A stretch of DNA of 64,000 nucleotides from positions 5,007,152-5,071,151 of the forward strand of contig CAXIPT010000001.1 in NCBI GenBank assembly GCA_964030475.1. Reading direction: 5' to 3'. A model generated the notes under the pieces. That model did no database searches, had not been told where the DNA came from, and saw only the letters and a list, made by a program, of their open reading frames with translations. A program made the position numbers and the translations under genes. This document shows, in pieces, positions 12,474-25,290 of this stretch; position 1 is the stretch's first letter; each line of letters starts with the position of its first letter. The stretch comes from Tethya wilhelma (lineage: Eukaryota > Porifera > Demospongiae > Tethyida > Tethyidae).

Positions 12474-15400
12474 CTTACTTCAATTCATCGAGCTTTCTGT
12501 GCAGTTTCTTGGCTGCTCCTTTGGTCATGCCTTTCTCCTCTAGCTGTTCAAGCGTCATACTGCATATCTGTATTAAAGTAAAAATTATTGATATGTAGGA
12601 AGTGACAGAAAAAATGTTAATTTTTATTAGATATAATGAGGGGAAAGTTCACTGGAGTGTGGTGTTGGAGTGTGGTGTTGGACAGAGCATGCAAAACATG
12701 AAGCCATGCAGTTAGCAAACACATTTGGAGTGGCTGGTAATTGACTAATAATGAACACACCATAGTAAACATTTGAGCATGATACATGCACACATACATA
12801 CATACATACATACATACATACATACAGCGTATGTACTCAAATACAATTGTTACTACACATATCTCCTCCCTTCATGGAACATCCGTGCACATGTACACAC
12901 ACCCACACACACACACACACGCACACACACCAAAGCAACCAACCTCCTCAAATGTGACATTCTCAAAGAGGGAGTAGTACTTGTGCAGTCTGAGGTTCTT
13001 GAGCCACCTCAACAAGCTCTCCTCCACCTTCACAGAGGTGTAGCTCCCATACGACTTGCTCATCTTCGGCCTGGGACTGGGGTTGGGGGAGGAATAAGGT
13101 GATCCATCAAACATGTACGGATACGCAGCAGTGGGCGGGTAGTTGTAGACGATTTGAGGGGAACAGGGGACACCGCTCCGAGGGGTCGAAGTTCCCGAGT
13201 GAGGTGGTGAGGGGGTGATGGCGGAGGAGAGGATTGGAGAGGTGACCACGGCTGTTGGACTCGTCTGCGTCGGGGGGTAGACAGACATGGTTGAGACGGG
13301 AGAATTGGTCACCAACGCCCCATTGTACATGACCCCATGTATTGTAGGGACTTGAATCATGTCATGTATTGAGCTGGGGTTGCTGCCATCCCCCCCGGGG
13401 GCACCAGCTAGGGTCCCCGGGGCACAGATGTACTGGATGACGGGAGGACGTGACCCACTGCCGTAGGAGTCACCACCACCGGGAGAGACAAAACCACTCA
13501 TTGTTGAGGCAATTATGCCAGACTGAAAGCCCGGGTGTGTCCTAGCCAAGGTGCTGTTTGTCTCACAAAGTGGAGCTAGCCCAGTTGTTGTGGGGGTGGA
13601 AGCCAAATAGGCTATGTTGGTGGTGGTGTTAGGCCCCAATACAAGAGAGGTCTTTTGGTGGGTGGCAGTTGAATTTGAACAAATGTGATTAGCGAGATGA
13701 CTAGATGTAGCATGTATATTCCCATTAGTGCTAGCACCAACAGTGGTTGCTGCAATTGAGTGGACGTGGGTGTTTACAAGGGAAGGTGCCTGCACAACAC
13801 CACCATCACCACCACTCGTCTCCCTCTGGCTCGAGCCTGAAGGGTCAAAGGTCGTGTAGGTCGGTGTCATTGAGGGGGAGGCCAGACTGGAAGAGGAGGA
13901 GGAGATGAACGAGGGGTTGGGAGGGGTGGAGGTGGGAAGGGAGACCCGTGAGGCTGTGAGGGTGACCGTCGAGGCTAGGTCGTCCTCACTGAGACTAGAC
14001 ATACCGATAGGAGTAAAGGCACTGTTGTCGCTCATCTTCACCTTGATATTGTTGTGTGAGAGAGGGTAGGTGGGTCTTCGTGGAATGACGGGGGTTGTTT
14101 CAACGTTGTTCTCCTGGGAGGTGGTTGACGCGGGAGGGAGGGTGTGGGAGTTCCGTGAGGGTGTGGCAGAGCTGGAAGAGGAAGAGGGGTCAGGGTTCGT
14201 TAAGAGCGTGATGCGATGTAAGGGTGAACTGCGTATGGGGATGGGAGAATGAGTCGGGGAGCCTTTCAACGGTTCGGAGAACACACGAGAACGAGCTTTA
14301 CCCGACTCAATTAAATCTGAAGAGAGACAAACAAAAATATAAACACACAGCAGTAAGCAAATAGAAATTAACGGTGTAGTAATCAGTTTGAACTTTGATA
14401 CTCAACGGTCATTTTCTTTAAAAATTAATTTAAACATCTAGGAAAGTCAAAGAAAGCTGATCTTGTATTGATTACATGGTATTATACAAGTGGCAGATTC
14501 CAGAGGGTGCGTGATTGACATCACTCCCCTGCCTAGCACTTTGTAGTATCGAGTTTAAAAAGATCGCTGAATGAAATTACACACTTGACAGAAAATACTC
14601 TGGAACGTTTCCAAAATAGTAAGCAAGTCATGCATAGCTGCAAAAAAAACAATTACAGCTCTCTCTAGGAACAAACTAGATTCCTCATAGCTGGAAAAAA
14701 CAATTACAGCTCTCTGTAAGAAACTAGGAACAAACTAGATTTCTCTGGCAGATATAAGAGGTTCTAATCGGCCATCACTGTTCACTGTTGACATGCTGCA
14801 TACCGTAAAGGTTTGTGATCTTGTGAAAAGGAGGGTACTCCTCATTCATGTCAGCCTGCTTCGGCTTGAAGAACTCCAGTACGTGGTGTGATCGTGATAT
14901 CCTCTCAGCCAGAGTCATCAACTCCCTGTGTGTGTGTGTGGGGGGGGGGGGGAAGAGGTTACTTACTACACTACTCTATATACAGTCATACAGTCATACA
15001 AGTGATGATCGATCACACACATGCAACCATTATAAAGTTTTAAAACGATAATTCTCATTTTCAATCACAGACCCAAAGTCTGGAGTAAAAACCTCAAAGA
15101 TGCATAAACAAGAAGGGGTTTAATCCCATGCCTACCAGCTTGCATAATCATTAATCAGTGAGTTCATGCACAGTGCATAAAGACAGACACACAATGTGTA
15201 CAAATAAGGTCAGAGTGAAGCCATGTTGAAGGTCTCTCCATACATGGCTCTGGGACATCAAAACATCAATTAAACCTATGAATATTTTTAATCGTATTCA
15301 CATGTCGCTAGAGGCCAATAAGACGGCACATTGATTCTGGAATGAGCACAGTAGGATTGGTTTATTGAATGCAAACAGTCACATAATTATGACAATATTG

Positions 15401-16780
15401 GAATCCAAGTGCTTGATTGGCCTAGAAGAATCTAGGTAAACTGTTTCACAAAATGGAAGTGTTATAATATAGTGCTTCAGTTCCATCATGCCAGGGAGAA
15501 TGAGTAGGCATTGATGTAGGTCGTAGTACAATATGGCGAGTGAGAAAGCCACACAATTGACAATTACAGCCGGCATTCGATTCAAACTAAAAGCCTGAGT
15601 AATTGCTAATGAAAGAGAGCTCAATAGCTCAAATTACTGGCAAAGAGGGTGCCATAGATGAAGGTATTCACCACCGGTCTGGTTGTAGGATGCCACCCCC
15701 AACACCCAGGCAGCCACCACCACTCTCCACTCATACTACAGCTAGTCAGGTACAGCTAGATCCAACAACCAACTAGCTAGCTAAGAGAGAGAGAGATAGA
15801 GAGTTAGCTAGGAGCTAGGTAGTTGTCAACTAAATGTCACCATTTTACCACCATCTGCCACTAACAGATTAGTGTGTTGATAGTTGGCACAAACATTGCC
15901 GGGCAACAGTTAATCTCATCCACTGGAACAGCAGAGCACATTGTAGTGGCATGTTCAGCTGCCATGGGGACAATAATAGCCGGCCATTAGTCATTGATCC
16001 AATTAGGCCTCCCTTGCAGCTGCTCACGCTCCTTATATGCCACGGGCTTTGATCAAAATCAAATGGAAACGGACTCGCCACAGCACTCACATAAACACCA
16101 GCTCCTGCCTCTGAAATCAATAGCTAATTTTATCGCTACCAAAAACAAAAGGTCGATATTCAATATTTTGCATGCCTCCACACAATAATGAGGATTGACT
16201 TGCTCCGAGCAAAACATGAAGATTATCCATTTACCAAACCACATTCCAGAACCAAAGAAACTCAATTGCCTCCTCAGACAAACTATGTAGCTAACATGAA
16301 AATCAACAATATCCTAGACAAAGGCCACACCCAGTGATTGCTAACGCTCTTGGTAAGAGAACATTCAAGAGATACTTGGAGCAGTTTCTAGACCTTATCT
16401 TCTATGGAATGATGACCTAAACAAACGTCACACACATGTGCACATCTAGGCTTAATAATTATTCGTCACACAACAACAGCAAAAAAAAACCAACAATACA
16501 AGAATCACTCAAACAGTAATATCACGCCTGGAGGTTTCCCACATTACCTTGAGTAGCGATGCAACTCAGGCAGTCTCTTTTCAGCCAGCTCTTTGTTCTT
16601 GAGGAACTTGGAGTAGGTCTTGCCAGGGAGGAAGGGAATGAGACGAGGATGCTTCTTGCCCTTCTGACCTCCTTCCTCTGGGAACAGATCTAGCAGCTGT
16701 GAGTGAATGTGTGTGTGTGTGTGAGTGTGTGAGTGTGTGAGTGTGTGAGTGTGTGAGTGTGTGAGTGTGTGAGTGTGTGA

Positions 16781-16824
<44 letters not shown>

Positions 16825-17950
16825 ATGTATGTAGCTCATGTATTAATGCATGTCTACTAATGTGTGCATTTACATCAATATTCAAACATTTCAGTGTGAA
16901 TGTTTGCAGCTGATCCGTGCCTTACAATCTGACACATATTGAACACAACACGGCCGCATTTCAAAAACCACTACAACACCTGAGGATTGCAACACAGTCA
17001 TCGACTGGTTCTCACCTAGTAACACACACAAACACACTCATTATTATCATCCCAACACTAAGAGAGAGACGCTCAAAGGCAAGGCAAAGTGATATCACAT
17101 CTTTACAACTTGGCGGCTGAAAGCATAGTTTGATCAATAATTCATAGTAAGTCTGTTTATGCACAGGATGGCATGCCAACAGCTGCCTCACTCTTGGCAG
17201 AAAACAGGCTTGATGTAACTACTCGTAAATGTAGTCAAAAAAGCGACATCTTTTCAAGGAGTTCTTTTAACCTCCCATTCACCCCATTCATCCTTGAAGC
17301 AAACTTCTAGCAAGAATGTTGCCACAAATGCAAATCATGTATCTGAATATTCAGCTCCCAGGCTATTTGCCTTCAGGGACACTAGTACAGTTGCATACAT
17401 AATGAGTGCTAGCACACAATCACAATACAGACTGCAGCTCCATTGAACACCATCATTGAAACCCCTCCAATCACCCCTCCATTAAACACCACCATTATTA
17501 TCACCATCCTGTAGCACCAGTGGTCTAGGTTACCTTGGTGTGGAAGGAGAAGAAGTCTCCGTATGTCCTTCTGACAGTGTACTGGGTCCCATCTGACCAC
17601 TCCACTAGGATCATGTAGACATAGCGCTTATCAACAGCTCTCTTGTAGACACTGTGCACCTCCAACAGAGTAATGTAAGCTGAGTATGAGAGGGCAGGAC
17701 AAAATTGTATAAAGTTTTGAATAATTATGTACCATGCATGAGTAGCCTTGTAACATGGGTATTCCTCACTTCTGAGTTGTGTTTGGAACACAAGCATACA
17801 AATAATAGAAACGAGGAACGCCTGCTCTACAAGACTAGTGTACAAGAGTTAGATGTTCAATATTGGTAACTTTATACAAGTACCAAGCACTTAATCTATG
17901 CCTGAGATTAATTAATATCGTGTGGGGTGACAAGTTTGCACACACACGCA

Positions 17951-17991
<41 letters not shown>

Positions 17992-18340
17992 ACGGAGAAG
18001 CAGGCAAACATACTCCTCGTGTTGTGATGTACAATGTATGTACATTGCTCTCAAGCAAGAGGTGTGTGTGTGTGTGCGTGTGAACTTGACACTAATGATA
18101 TCTTGTAGCCAAATGATTGGTGCCACTTTAACAATCAAGCCCAAACATCTGCCCTGGCTAGCTAGCTGGTTAAACAACAACTGCATCCAATAATAGAGGA
18201 CATTGCTGAACAAAATGAGAGAGAGGCAAAATAATTTGTCACATTACATATCTTACCATCAGCTGCAGGTTCTCTGAAGTGACCATCAGGTGGATACTTC
18301 TCCAACTCACTGTTGAGAGTTTTCTGTGAACAAGTTATGT

Positions 18341-18398
<58 letters not shown>

Positions 18399-19573
18399 CG
18401 AGTGCATAAATGAACACAGCAGTGGTGTTTGCGTATACATGTGTGCACATTCACTTCAGCTACAGACTACACATCCACAGGATTGATTGCATCACAACTG
18501 AGTAAGTCACAGTAAGGAGGGGTGACCAAGAAAGAACTCCCACTCTACACTCACTGGTGCATTCCTCAACGCTAAAATACAATTCCACTCTAAACAAGGA
18601 GCAAAGAAAACACGCTAGCTACCACCACCTTCAAGGAGAGAGGAAAAAACCCTCTGTAAGATTTATTGTTTATTTCCTTTATCCTTAACCATCCGATCAC
18701 ACACAAAGACCACTTGATGCAAACCACACTGTCAAACCACCTCTCCTTATGTAGCTAACACTTGCATACCTTCTAAATTGTTTATAAAGCCATCCATGGG
18801 AAAATACTACACTTCTGGCTAAAAACACATCACCACAAACAAACAAACACACAGCTAGAAAGAGAGACTCCCCTCCTCAAGATACCCCTTCCTCTCCTCC
18901 TCCATGGAAACCAAATGACCATAAAATAATTCCATGCAAGAACATCCTGTCTAGATGCCCGACATCAAGCAATACAGAGTAGTACACGTCAGAGTGTACA
19001 GTATACGCATTGATGTGATGACCCCATAAAGCGTAATTCACGAAACCACGACTGCACTTGGGAATCGGGGATTGTTTTGAGGAAAGAAGCCTAGTCCAGG
19101 ACCAGCCTCGAGCAGGATGAAATTGCTCACAATACAGTTACCAAGCAGTCACAATACACAGTGACTGTTTCTAATTACGTTGCAAATGGTATTCTATTGT
19201 TCCTGTGATACGGCTACAGAGGGCAACAAAAACAGACCAACACTCAAAATATTAATTCCATCACGCCACCTCCCACACACGCCTCATGATGGGAATTAAG
19301 GACTATGATAATATTATAGTACAAAACTTTTCATTGAAGTGATTCGTCCTTGCTCTGTTTATGGTAGCTACCCGTGGCACAACAACTGGTAGCAGTTAAT
19401 GTAATTTGCACTAACTAACGCTTGCCTTAAAATGCACTAATTTCAATAAATTTTGCAATAAAACAATTAAAATGGAACATGATTAGCAACTAGACAGTCT
19501 GCTGTGAAACAGCTTCACGAGCAACAAGAATGTTTCACACACACACGCACACGNATTTATTAACACACACAAG

Positions 19574-19640
<67 letters not shown>

Positions 19641-20192
19641 GGGGGTGGCTTGTGCTTGTCCACTTACCTCCATGGAGTTGGAAAAGCTTCCTGAGAAGGT
19701 GTACTTGCATTTGTCAAGGAAGTGAGAGTCCATGCGATGGAGGTAGGTGTACATCAGGTGCTGGCGCTGGTTGAAGGTGAACGCAGGATGGTTGACAGCC
19801 AGAACATACAGCAGTCGATAGTCTTGCATCACTCTGAGGTCATTGGCATCACTGAAGTAGTTGAAGACCCTCTTGTCGTTGAGCAGGCTGAAGACAGCCT
19901 CGGCCACTGGGTGGTTGTCAGCATGTACCACGGCTAGAGCACAGCACAGCTTCTCACAAACTTCGTGTGTCACTCCCTGCTCCTTGAAACCAGAGTAGTA
20001 GTTCACTCTGTTAGCGCTGACCTCGGCCTTACTGACGAACGACTTGTAGTGTTCCTTAGAGGAGTCCACGAGTACAGTGCCCAGGAAGTGCATCTCGTAG
20101 GGAACACAGTGACGAAGCATTCGACAAAACAGGTCTATCCGGTCGCAAGCAGGCATGCCATGAAACACTTGAAGAACTTCGGAGATTTTCAT
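10180..20192 (-). CDS. PX, SAM and CCHC zinc-finger RNA-binding protein of the ZCCHC2/ZCCHC14 family
   Basis: Nine exons (20192-19668, 18323-18257, 17679-17534, 16696-16548, 14925-14804, 14316-12944, 12567-12479, 11919-10496, 10262-10180) sum to 1325 codons plus stop. The N-terminal domain (DLFCRMLRHCVPYEMHFLG) matches the conserved start of ZCCHC2/14. The PX-type domain follows (RRTYGDFFSFHTKLLDLFP ... RLIPFLPGK ... LMTLAERISRSHHVLEFF). A long Ser/Thr/Pro-rich region precedes the SAM domain (VEESLLRWLKNLRLHKYYSL ... MTLEQLEEKGMTKGAAKKLH). After more low-complexity sequence comes a CCHC knuckle CFNCGKRGHVGTTC and a basic tail ending KMHS. Vertebrate ZCCHC14 recruits TENT4 poly(A) polymerases through a Smaug-like SAM domain that binds RNA hairpins. 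The start is the ATG at 20192; a TTG-initiated upstream extension is not supported. An n at 11992 lies in an intron. Confidence 0.88.
11920..12095. repeat. (TG)n microsatellite with assembly gap in ZCCHC intron 7
   Basis: Long TG/CA tract interrupted by n at 11992. On the coding strand it ends in CACACAG and is the acceptor of exon 8. Translations of this tract (His-Thr repeats) are not coding. Confidence 0.9.
12434..12472. repeat. (CA)n microsatellite abutting the ZCCHC exon 7 donor
   Basis: About 40 bp of CA on the plus strand. On the coding strand the donor GTAAGT is followed directly by TGTGTG. Confidence 0.85.
12785..12826. repeat. (CATA)n tetranucleotide microsatellite in a ZCCHC intron
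   Basis: About ten tandem CATA units on the plus strand. Not coding. Confidence 0.85.
14326..14803. other. ZCCHC intron 5 with a short internal direct repeat
   Basis: No gene. A piece of about 45 bp (AACAATTACAGCTCTCT then an AGGAACAAACTAGAT variant) occurs twice in tandem around 14648-14745. Confidence 0.5.
14926..16547. other. ZCCHC intron 4
   Basis: 1.6 kb on the coding strand between exons 4 and 5, with a (TG)n(G)n tract at its exon 5 edge. I see no coding or RNA gene. Confidence 0.6.
16697..16822. repeat. (TG)n / (GTGTGA)n microsatellite at the ZCCHC exon 4 acceptor
   Basis: TGAGTG repeats followed by pure TG. On the coding strand it ends CACTCACAG, the acceptor of exon 4. Confidence 0.85.
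17937..17990. repeat. (CA)n microsatellite in ZCCHC intron 2
   Basis: About 50 bp of CA repeats on the plus strand, deep in the intron. Confidence 0.85.
18342..18400. repeat. (TG)n microsatellite near the ZCCHC exon 2 acceptor
   Basis: About 55 bp of TG on the plus strand, about 18 bp from the exon 2 acceptor (coding strand (CA)n then ATAACTTGTTCACAG). Confidence 0.85.
18401..19667. other. ZCCHC intron 1 with gap
   Basis: 1.3 kb with no coding signal. It contains an n at 19554 and a pure (GA)n tract at 19577-19637 close to the exon 1 donor. Confidence 0.55.
19577..19637. repeat. (GA)n microsatellite in ZCCHC intron 1
   Basis: About 60 bp of AG repeat on the plus strand, ~25 bp inside the exon 1 donor site. 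Confidence 0.9.
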
Positions 20193-21099
20193 TTTTCCCC
20201 CTTTCCTATACGTGCTTGTTTGTTTGTTGAATTGTAGCGATAAACAACACTCCAAAGTACTGACTACAGTGTCCTCTCAATGCACCACAGGTGTTCGTGT
20301 GTGTGTGTCTCTGAGACAGCTGTTGTAATTTAGACTGTTGTTACAGATTTGCTGTTGTGATAGAGATACTTGACTGATCTCATTGATAAACAATTCTTAT
20401 TTTTTGTGGTCGAAAAAAAGATCACCAATTTCTTCGGCTGCTGCTCTGGTAAGTTGTGCAATACCTTCCTCTTTTGCTATCCTTTTAATACAGGCCTGAG
20501 AAAGACAAGGAGAAACTGTCAAACAGTGAATATGTCAGAGCAGCTTACTGTATAGCAACAACAATATTTAATATCAAAACTCTCTCACTCAAATTACCTA
20601 ATATCAATCTCTAACTATACAATTTGTATCTTTCTATATATCATAATATTCCTCCTATAATACACGTACTCTGTTTGCCTTTAGCGGCCTCCACACCTAG
20701 GTCTCTGCACAGCAAAAGCCTTCAAACATCTTCAACACTGAACACACAAAATCACTCAACTACTCGAGGAACTTCAGGGGTATAGACTAGACGTGTGCTT
20801 TTGTAAAGAGAAAGTCAAAACACACCAGGGGTCTTGCTCTCGATTAGGTGCTTCGTAGTTTACTCTGAGGATTCTACCTTTCCCAGCAGAAAGTGATTAA
20901 CCCAGTAGATTTCTTTATTTGGCAGGGCTCGATTTCTGCAAGCTATCCAATTCTCTCAAGGTCATGATTAACACATTTTTCTAGATTGTGGGTTTGCCTT
21001 CCAGTGGACTTCCTGGAAGGTCCAATAAGTATACCGTATCCTTGAGACTTGCTCTAAATATACGTGTAAACAAAAAAAATATTGCAATCTCTGTCATGG
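20193..21099. promoter_or_regulatory. Divergent intergenic region ZCCHC (-) / ZFAND1 (+)
   Basis: About 0.9 kb between start codons. No gene can be supported. A 32-codon open frame on the minus strand (about 20397-20495) has a plausible acceptor but no upstream exon or recognisable homology. Confidence 0.35.
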
Positions 21100-23763
21100 A
21101 TGATGGAAATAGGAACACATTGCAGCTTTAGTTCATGTAATAGACTTGGTAAGCCCCCTCTGTAGCAAATGGTGGATGATAGTAATACAATAATATTCTT
21201 ACAGATTTTCTTCCATTCACCTGTGATAACTGTCATCAAGTATTCTGGTAAGATGCCTCATTCTTTCATTTGATGTGTCACCTTTTCTAGTAAAATTGTA
21301 TTATGCACTTATGCAGTAAAGAACATAATTCTCCAGACAGCCATGGCTGTGAGTCTGTTCCTCCTCCTGGGTTGCTAAATGACGGCAAGGTATGTGCAAC
21401 GTTCAGCGCTCATGCTGCTTTGGTTTATAGAATCGATACCATATCACATGTATGTGTGTGCACATATTATACATTGATGCCTTGTACAATATAGCCCTAT
21501 GTCTATAATGATCTCCCTGAGTGGAGTATAGCCTCATGTGTTGTGCGTGGACACCAACCATGAAATGTCAAACATATTTTGTACATGCCCTAGAAGGTCA
21601 GTAAACCTGTCCTCACCCATACAACATACAAGAAAGGTATTTGACCACACAAAGAGGACATGAAAGCACCTATTGTTAACTGAGAGAGAAGCCCCAATAG
21701 ACTCATACACTATCTGCTTCAAATAAGGCCCTGTGTACCTAAAACCATTTGTGCTTGAATCATGTGTACTGCACACACTGCAAGAAGAAAAGGCCTGTAG
21801 CTATGTAGATGTAGCTAAAATGGACAGATTGTCATAGTAGTAACAGTGCATAGCATTGTGTACTAGTTAGTATGTACATGGTTGCTACTGGTTGTTGGTA
21901 TCCAAGGTGATATATACTTGATAAGAAAATAGATTTTTAAAGTTCCACTTTCATTTTTAGCAAAACTGAATGATTAGATATGGTCATTCTGTAGAATATT
22001 GATATTTGAATGTACGTTCCACTGCATGCCCTGAGAGCTGGAGTGAGTGGGAAGAGCATTCCACCTTTGAAGTAGAACATGCCAATACGTGCAAGCCTCT
22101 ACCAAACATATCTCCAGATACACCCACCCAAAGTGCCAGCCAGCTAGAGTACCGTGCCATTTTGTTCAAGAGAGAGTACACGGCCTGTGTTTTAGTCTGT
22201 AGATGGGCAATGAAGCATTCTTGAGGGATTTTTCTTTTGGCATGAAATTGTGGACATCTTTGGTCGTAGGGTGTAGCTCCATGATGGACGCACTTAGTAA
22301 GTTAGCGCCAACTATTTGAAGTACCTGAGGTAGTTTTTACATATCTGTGGTTGTGGTGTGGAGATCCCAACTAAATACTAAAGTCTCCAAGATTTTATCG
22401 TACACATTCTTTACCAGGGAACATAGAACCTTGTGTTAGGTGCATCTATTCGAGCTCACACCCACACCTAGAGCAGCTGCACAAACATTATTAAATTATC
22501 TTGCATTAGAATAATACCCTTCACTATCTTGTGTCTGCTGTCCACAGACACATGGCTCTCCCACCACCAACTCCCAGCCCTCCTTCTTCACTTGCTCTCT
22601 GTCTGGCTGCAAGAGAAGAGAACTGGTTGAGGTGAGGTGTCCTCACTGCGATGAGAGGTTCTGTCTCCAGCACAGACACCAGGAGGACCACAGCTGTAGA
22701 GCACTCACCAAGGAGCAGCTGACCAAGGAGCAGGAGGAGAAGGACAAAGAGAGAGTGATGATGAAATTAAACAGCGTAAAAAAATTGCAGCAGACTGCTT
22801 CAAAATCTTCTGCCCAAAACCGTAAGATTTTTTTTTTTTCAATACCATACAAAATGATGTTTGTTTTCATTATAATTGCTTCTCTTCATAAAGCTAGAAG
22901 GGGTGCCAGGTCCGAATCCACTCGAGCTAAAGTGGCTATAATGAAACTGAAGATGAAGGCAGAGGGACTGGAATCAATACCACAGGTTGGGTTGCATGTT
23001 TGACTCTTACTCTGAATCACACACAGAGTGTATCAGACATCTGAGACCGATATAATTTTATTGCCCATCTCTTCCAGAGTGAGAGAGTATACTACAGTGT
23101 ACAATTTCCTCGCAAGTATGGACTTCCAAACAAACCAATGTTTTTCTCAAAGGTACACTGCACAGGTCACCACCCATTTCAGTTTATCCTGTACTAAAAT
23201 CAGCTGATGTGTCAATCTACATCGTTGTAGGAGTGGTCTGTTGGTAGGGTGGTGGATTTCATTGCTGAGAGACTCAAGCTGTGCAATGAGAACAACAAAC
23301 AAGGTGCACAGGTATGTATGTATGTATGTATGACAGTATGTTCTCATGTTCTTAAATTTTGAGGTTCTGAACTAACAAACGTAGAAAAGTATATTATATT
23401 GCTTGCCAGTTTTTTGATCCTCAATTAATTGTTGTTTTCGGTTGCCTCATGTCCCTAGCTCAATAATTAGCAGAATGTGTTTTCTTTCGGTAAATGTGTT
23501 TAGCTTTTGATCTCTAGTGGTCACTAGCTGTGAGTTTACATTACATTTACATTCAGTGATCTTCCCTAGGTGGGGTGTCTTAATGTAAACCACTGTTCCC
23601 CATCACATGTCATACATACCTAAATATTACACATATACAGAGGTTGTTGCTCCATTCATCCAGTGGTGAGCCATTGGTGATGTCAGTAGCCCTGCACTCT
23701 CTCCTAGAGAACGAGGCCCCCAGTGGTGGGGAGCTCATATTGGAATATGAAGACCAACAATGA
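21100..23763 (+). CDS. ZFAND1: AN1-type zinc finger protein 1
   Basis: Eight exons (21100-21148, 21205-21247, 21317-21389, 22548-22821, 22894-22985, 23078-23152, 23231-23311, 23641-23763) give 269 aa; human ZFAND1 is 268 aa. The first three exons are very short. The first AN1 finger is MEIGTHCSFSSCNR, then DFLPFTCDNCHQVFCKEH and SHGC. The second is FTCSLSGCKRRELVEVRC, CDERFCLQHRHQEDHSC. A KVAIMKLKMKAEG helix and a ubiquitin-like region ending GGELILEYEDQQ follow. In other animals ZFAND1 recruits p97 and the proteasome to arsenite-induced stress granules. The first in-frame ATG (21100) is directly followed by another ATG, and an out-of-frame ATG lies at 21096. A 1.16 kb intron separates exons 3 and 4. 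Confidence 0.93.
21390..22547. other. ZFAND1 intron 3
   Basis: 1.16 kb between exons 3 and 4, AT-rich, no coding signal. Confidence 0.6.
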
Positions 23764-23977
23764 ATCTTCTCGTCTATATATAATACCCTCTCTTTGAAAA
23801 TCATCCTTTTGTATTCACTGTTCTCATGCAATGACATGCATGCAGCATAATTATAACAAGTTATACGTATAATAAACAGATGATGTTGTGAATATCACAT
23901 AAACATAATGTACATGGGTTTGTATTCACCGCAGCAATAAATAATGGAAGCAAAATAATATTATCATAGTATAACTG

Positions 23978-25290
23978 TCACCACCATTTCTCATAATGCA
24001 CACACTGTGGTTCAACACTACACTGAGTTAAGAGTATCTTGAGCATGTCTTCAGTCATTGGAGGGGGGCCACACACATAGCACTCTAGTCTTGAGTGGTC
24101 CAACTGTGCCAGAGCATTGGCAACATCTTCAGGGCCTATTCTGTGATCCCTGCAGTCTGAAATATTAGTGCCAACTGATGATTTTTCAGTCAAAGGCTCA
24201 TGATAGGAATGGAACAATGCCCAAGGTCTCACTTGAAGTGGTCTGATTGTCTTTGTGTCTGGTGAGAAAGTAGTGTACACTGATATCACTGTGGCTGCTG
24301 CATATCCTGTCAATGTTGTCCTATAATACACAATATTATTGTCAGAAGTGTTAGATGAGAGTAGTGTGTACCAGTACGATATCATACCTTGAATATGAGT
24401 TCTTCTAGTGTCTTTGCTGAGAAGAGAAGCTGCACTCTACCATCGCTGTGTTGCCTGATAGTAGAGTCACCAGGCTGACTGTGGTGAAGGTGAAGGAGGT
24501 TGGCATGGTGTTGCAACATTGAGAAGAGGGGATTTATTCCCACGCCCCCAGCAATTAGCAAGAGGTTCCTAGGAGTGGATGGAGCATACATGAAATCTCC
24601 TCCTACTTCCATGCTCAAGACATCACCCACTTGGCACTGTAATACCATAGAATTTAATATCAGTACATCAAAATCAGACTAGAGTTATAAGTTTACCTTG
24701 GTGGTCATCCACAGTGCAGGAGGGTGGTCGCTGCGTTGAATGGCTAGGTCAATAGTGCCACTGTCCTGGAGTTGCTGAGGAGGTGATGTAATGGAGTAGC
24801 CACCTACAGTCTCTACACCAGGTATGTATAAATCTATCCTACATAAAAACGCAAATGGAGAAATAAAACACAACAGTGAACAGAGCTGTGTATAATAACA
24901 CGTAATATACCCATAGATATTACATAGTATATTATATCTATGATATACCATTGTCCAGAATGGAATTTTACACTGGAATTAGCCACTTGCAGTCTGTAGC
25001 CCTTCACTCTTGGAGAGAGCTCTTCGATCTTTGTTACTGTCACTTGTGAAGTAATCTACAGCACAATCAATGTGAATATGATACAAGAAACAATTATATA
25101 AGCTTGCCTTATTTCTTGAGCTTCCTTCTGTACGCTCCATGTGTGTCTTACCACTGCTACTGCTCATTCTACAGTACAATAATCCAGGTATTCTGCCCAG
25201 ACTGAAAGTGAGTGGCAATCTCATGCTTGAATGGGTAATGGTCGTCGTGCAAGATGCCACCCACGTGTGACGATCTTTACCTTCCAGCAT
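23978..25290 (-). CDS. OXNAD1: Oxidoreductase NAD-binding domain-containing protein 1
   Basis: A multi-exon gene on the minus strand. The first exon (25290-25108) encodes a Ser/Thr/Arg-rich start. The second Met (25224, [19 protein letters not shown]) resembles a mitochondrial presequence and may be the real start. The FAD-binding barrel follows ([27 protein letters not shown]), then the NAD-binding region [19 protein letters not shown]. The C-terminal NAD-binding part is [17 protein letters not shown] and the protein ends VHYEKWW. This is the ferredoxin-reductase-like fold with RxYS- and CGPP-type motifs. Human OXNAD1 is mitochondrial and its substrate is not well defined. The exon 1 donor appears to be GC (AAG|GCAAGC). 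Exon boundaries between 24300 and 24390 are approximate. Confidence 0.87.

Noticed and set aside
20397..20495. Minus-strand 32-codon open frame (reads CIKRIAKEEGIAQLTRAAAE) with an acceptor-like CTCAG
   Set aside because: No in-frame upstream exon, no recognisable family, and the length is within chance expectation.
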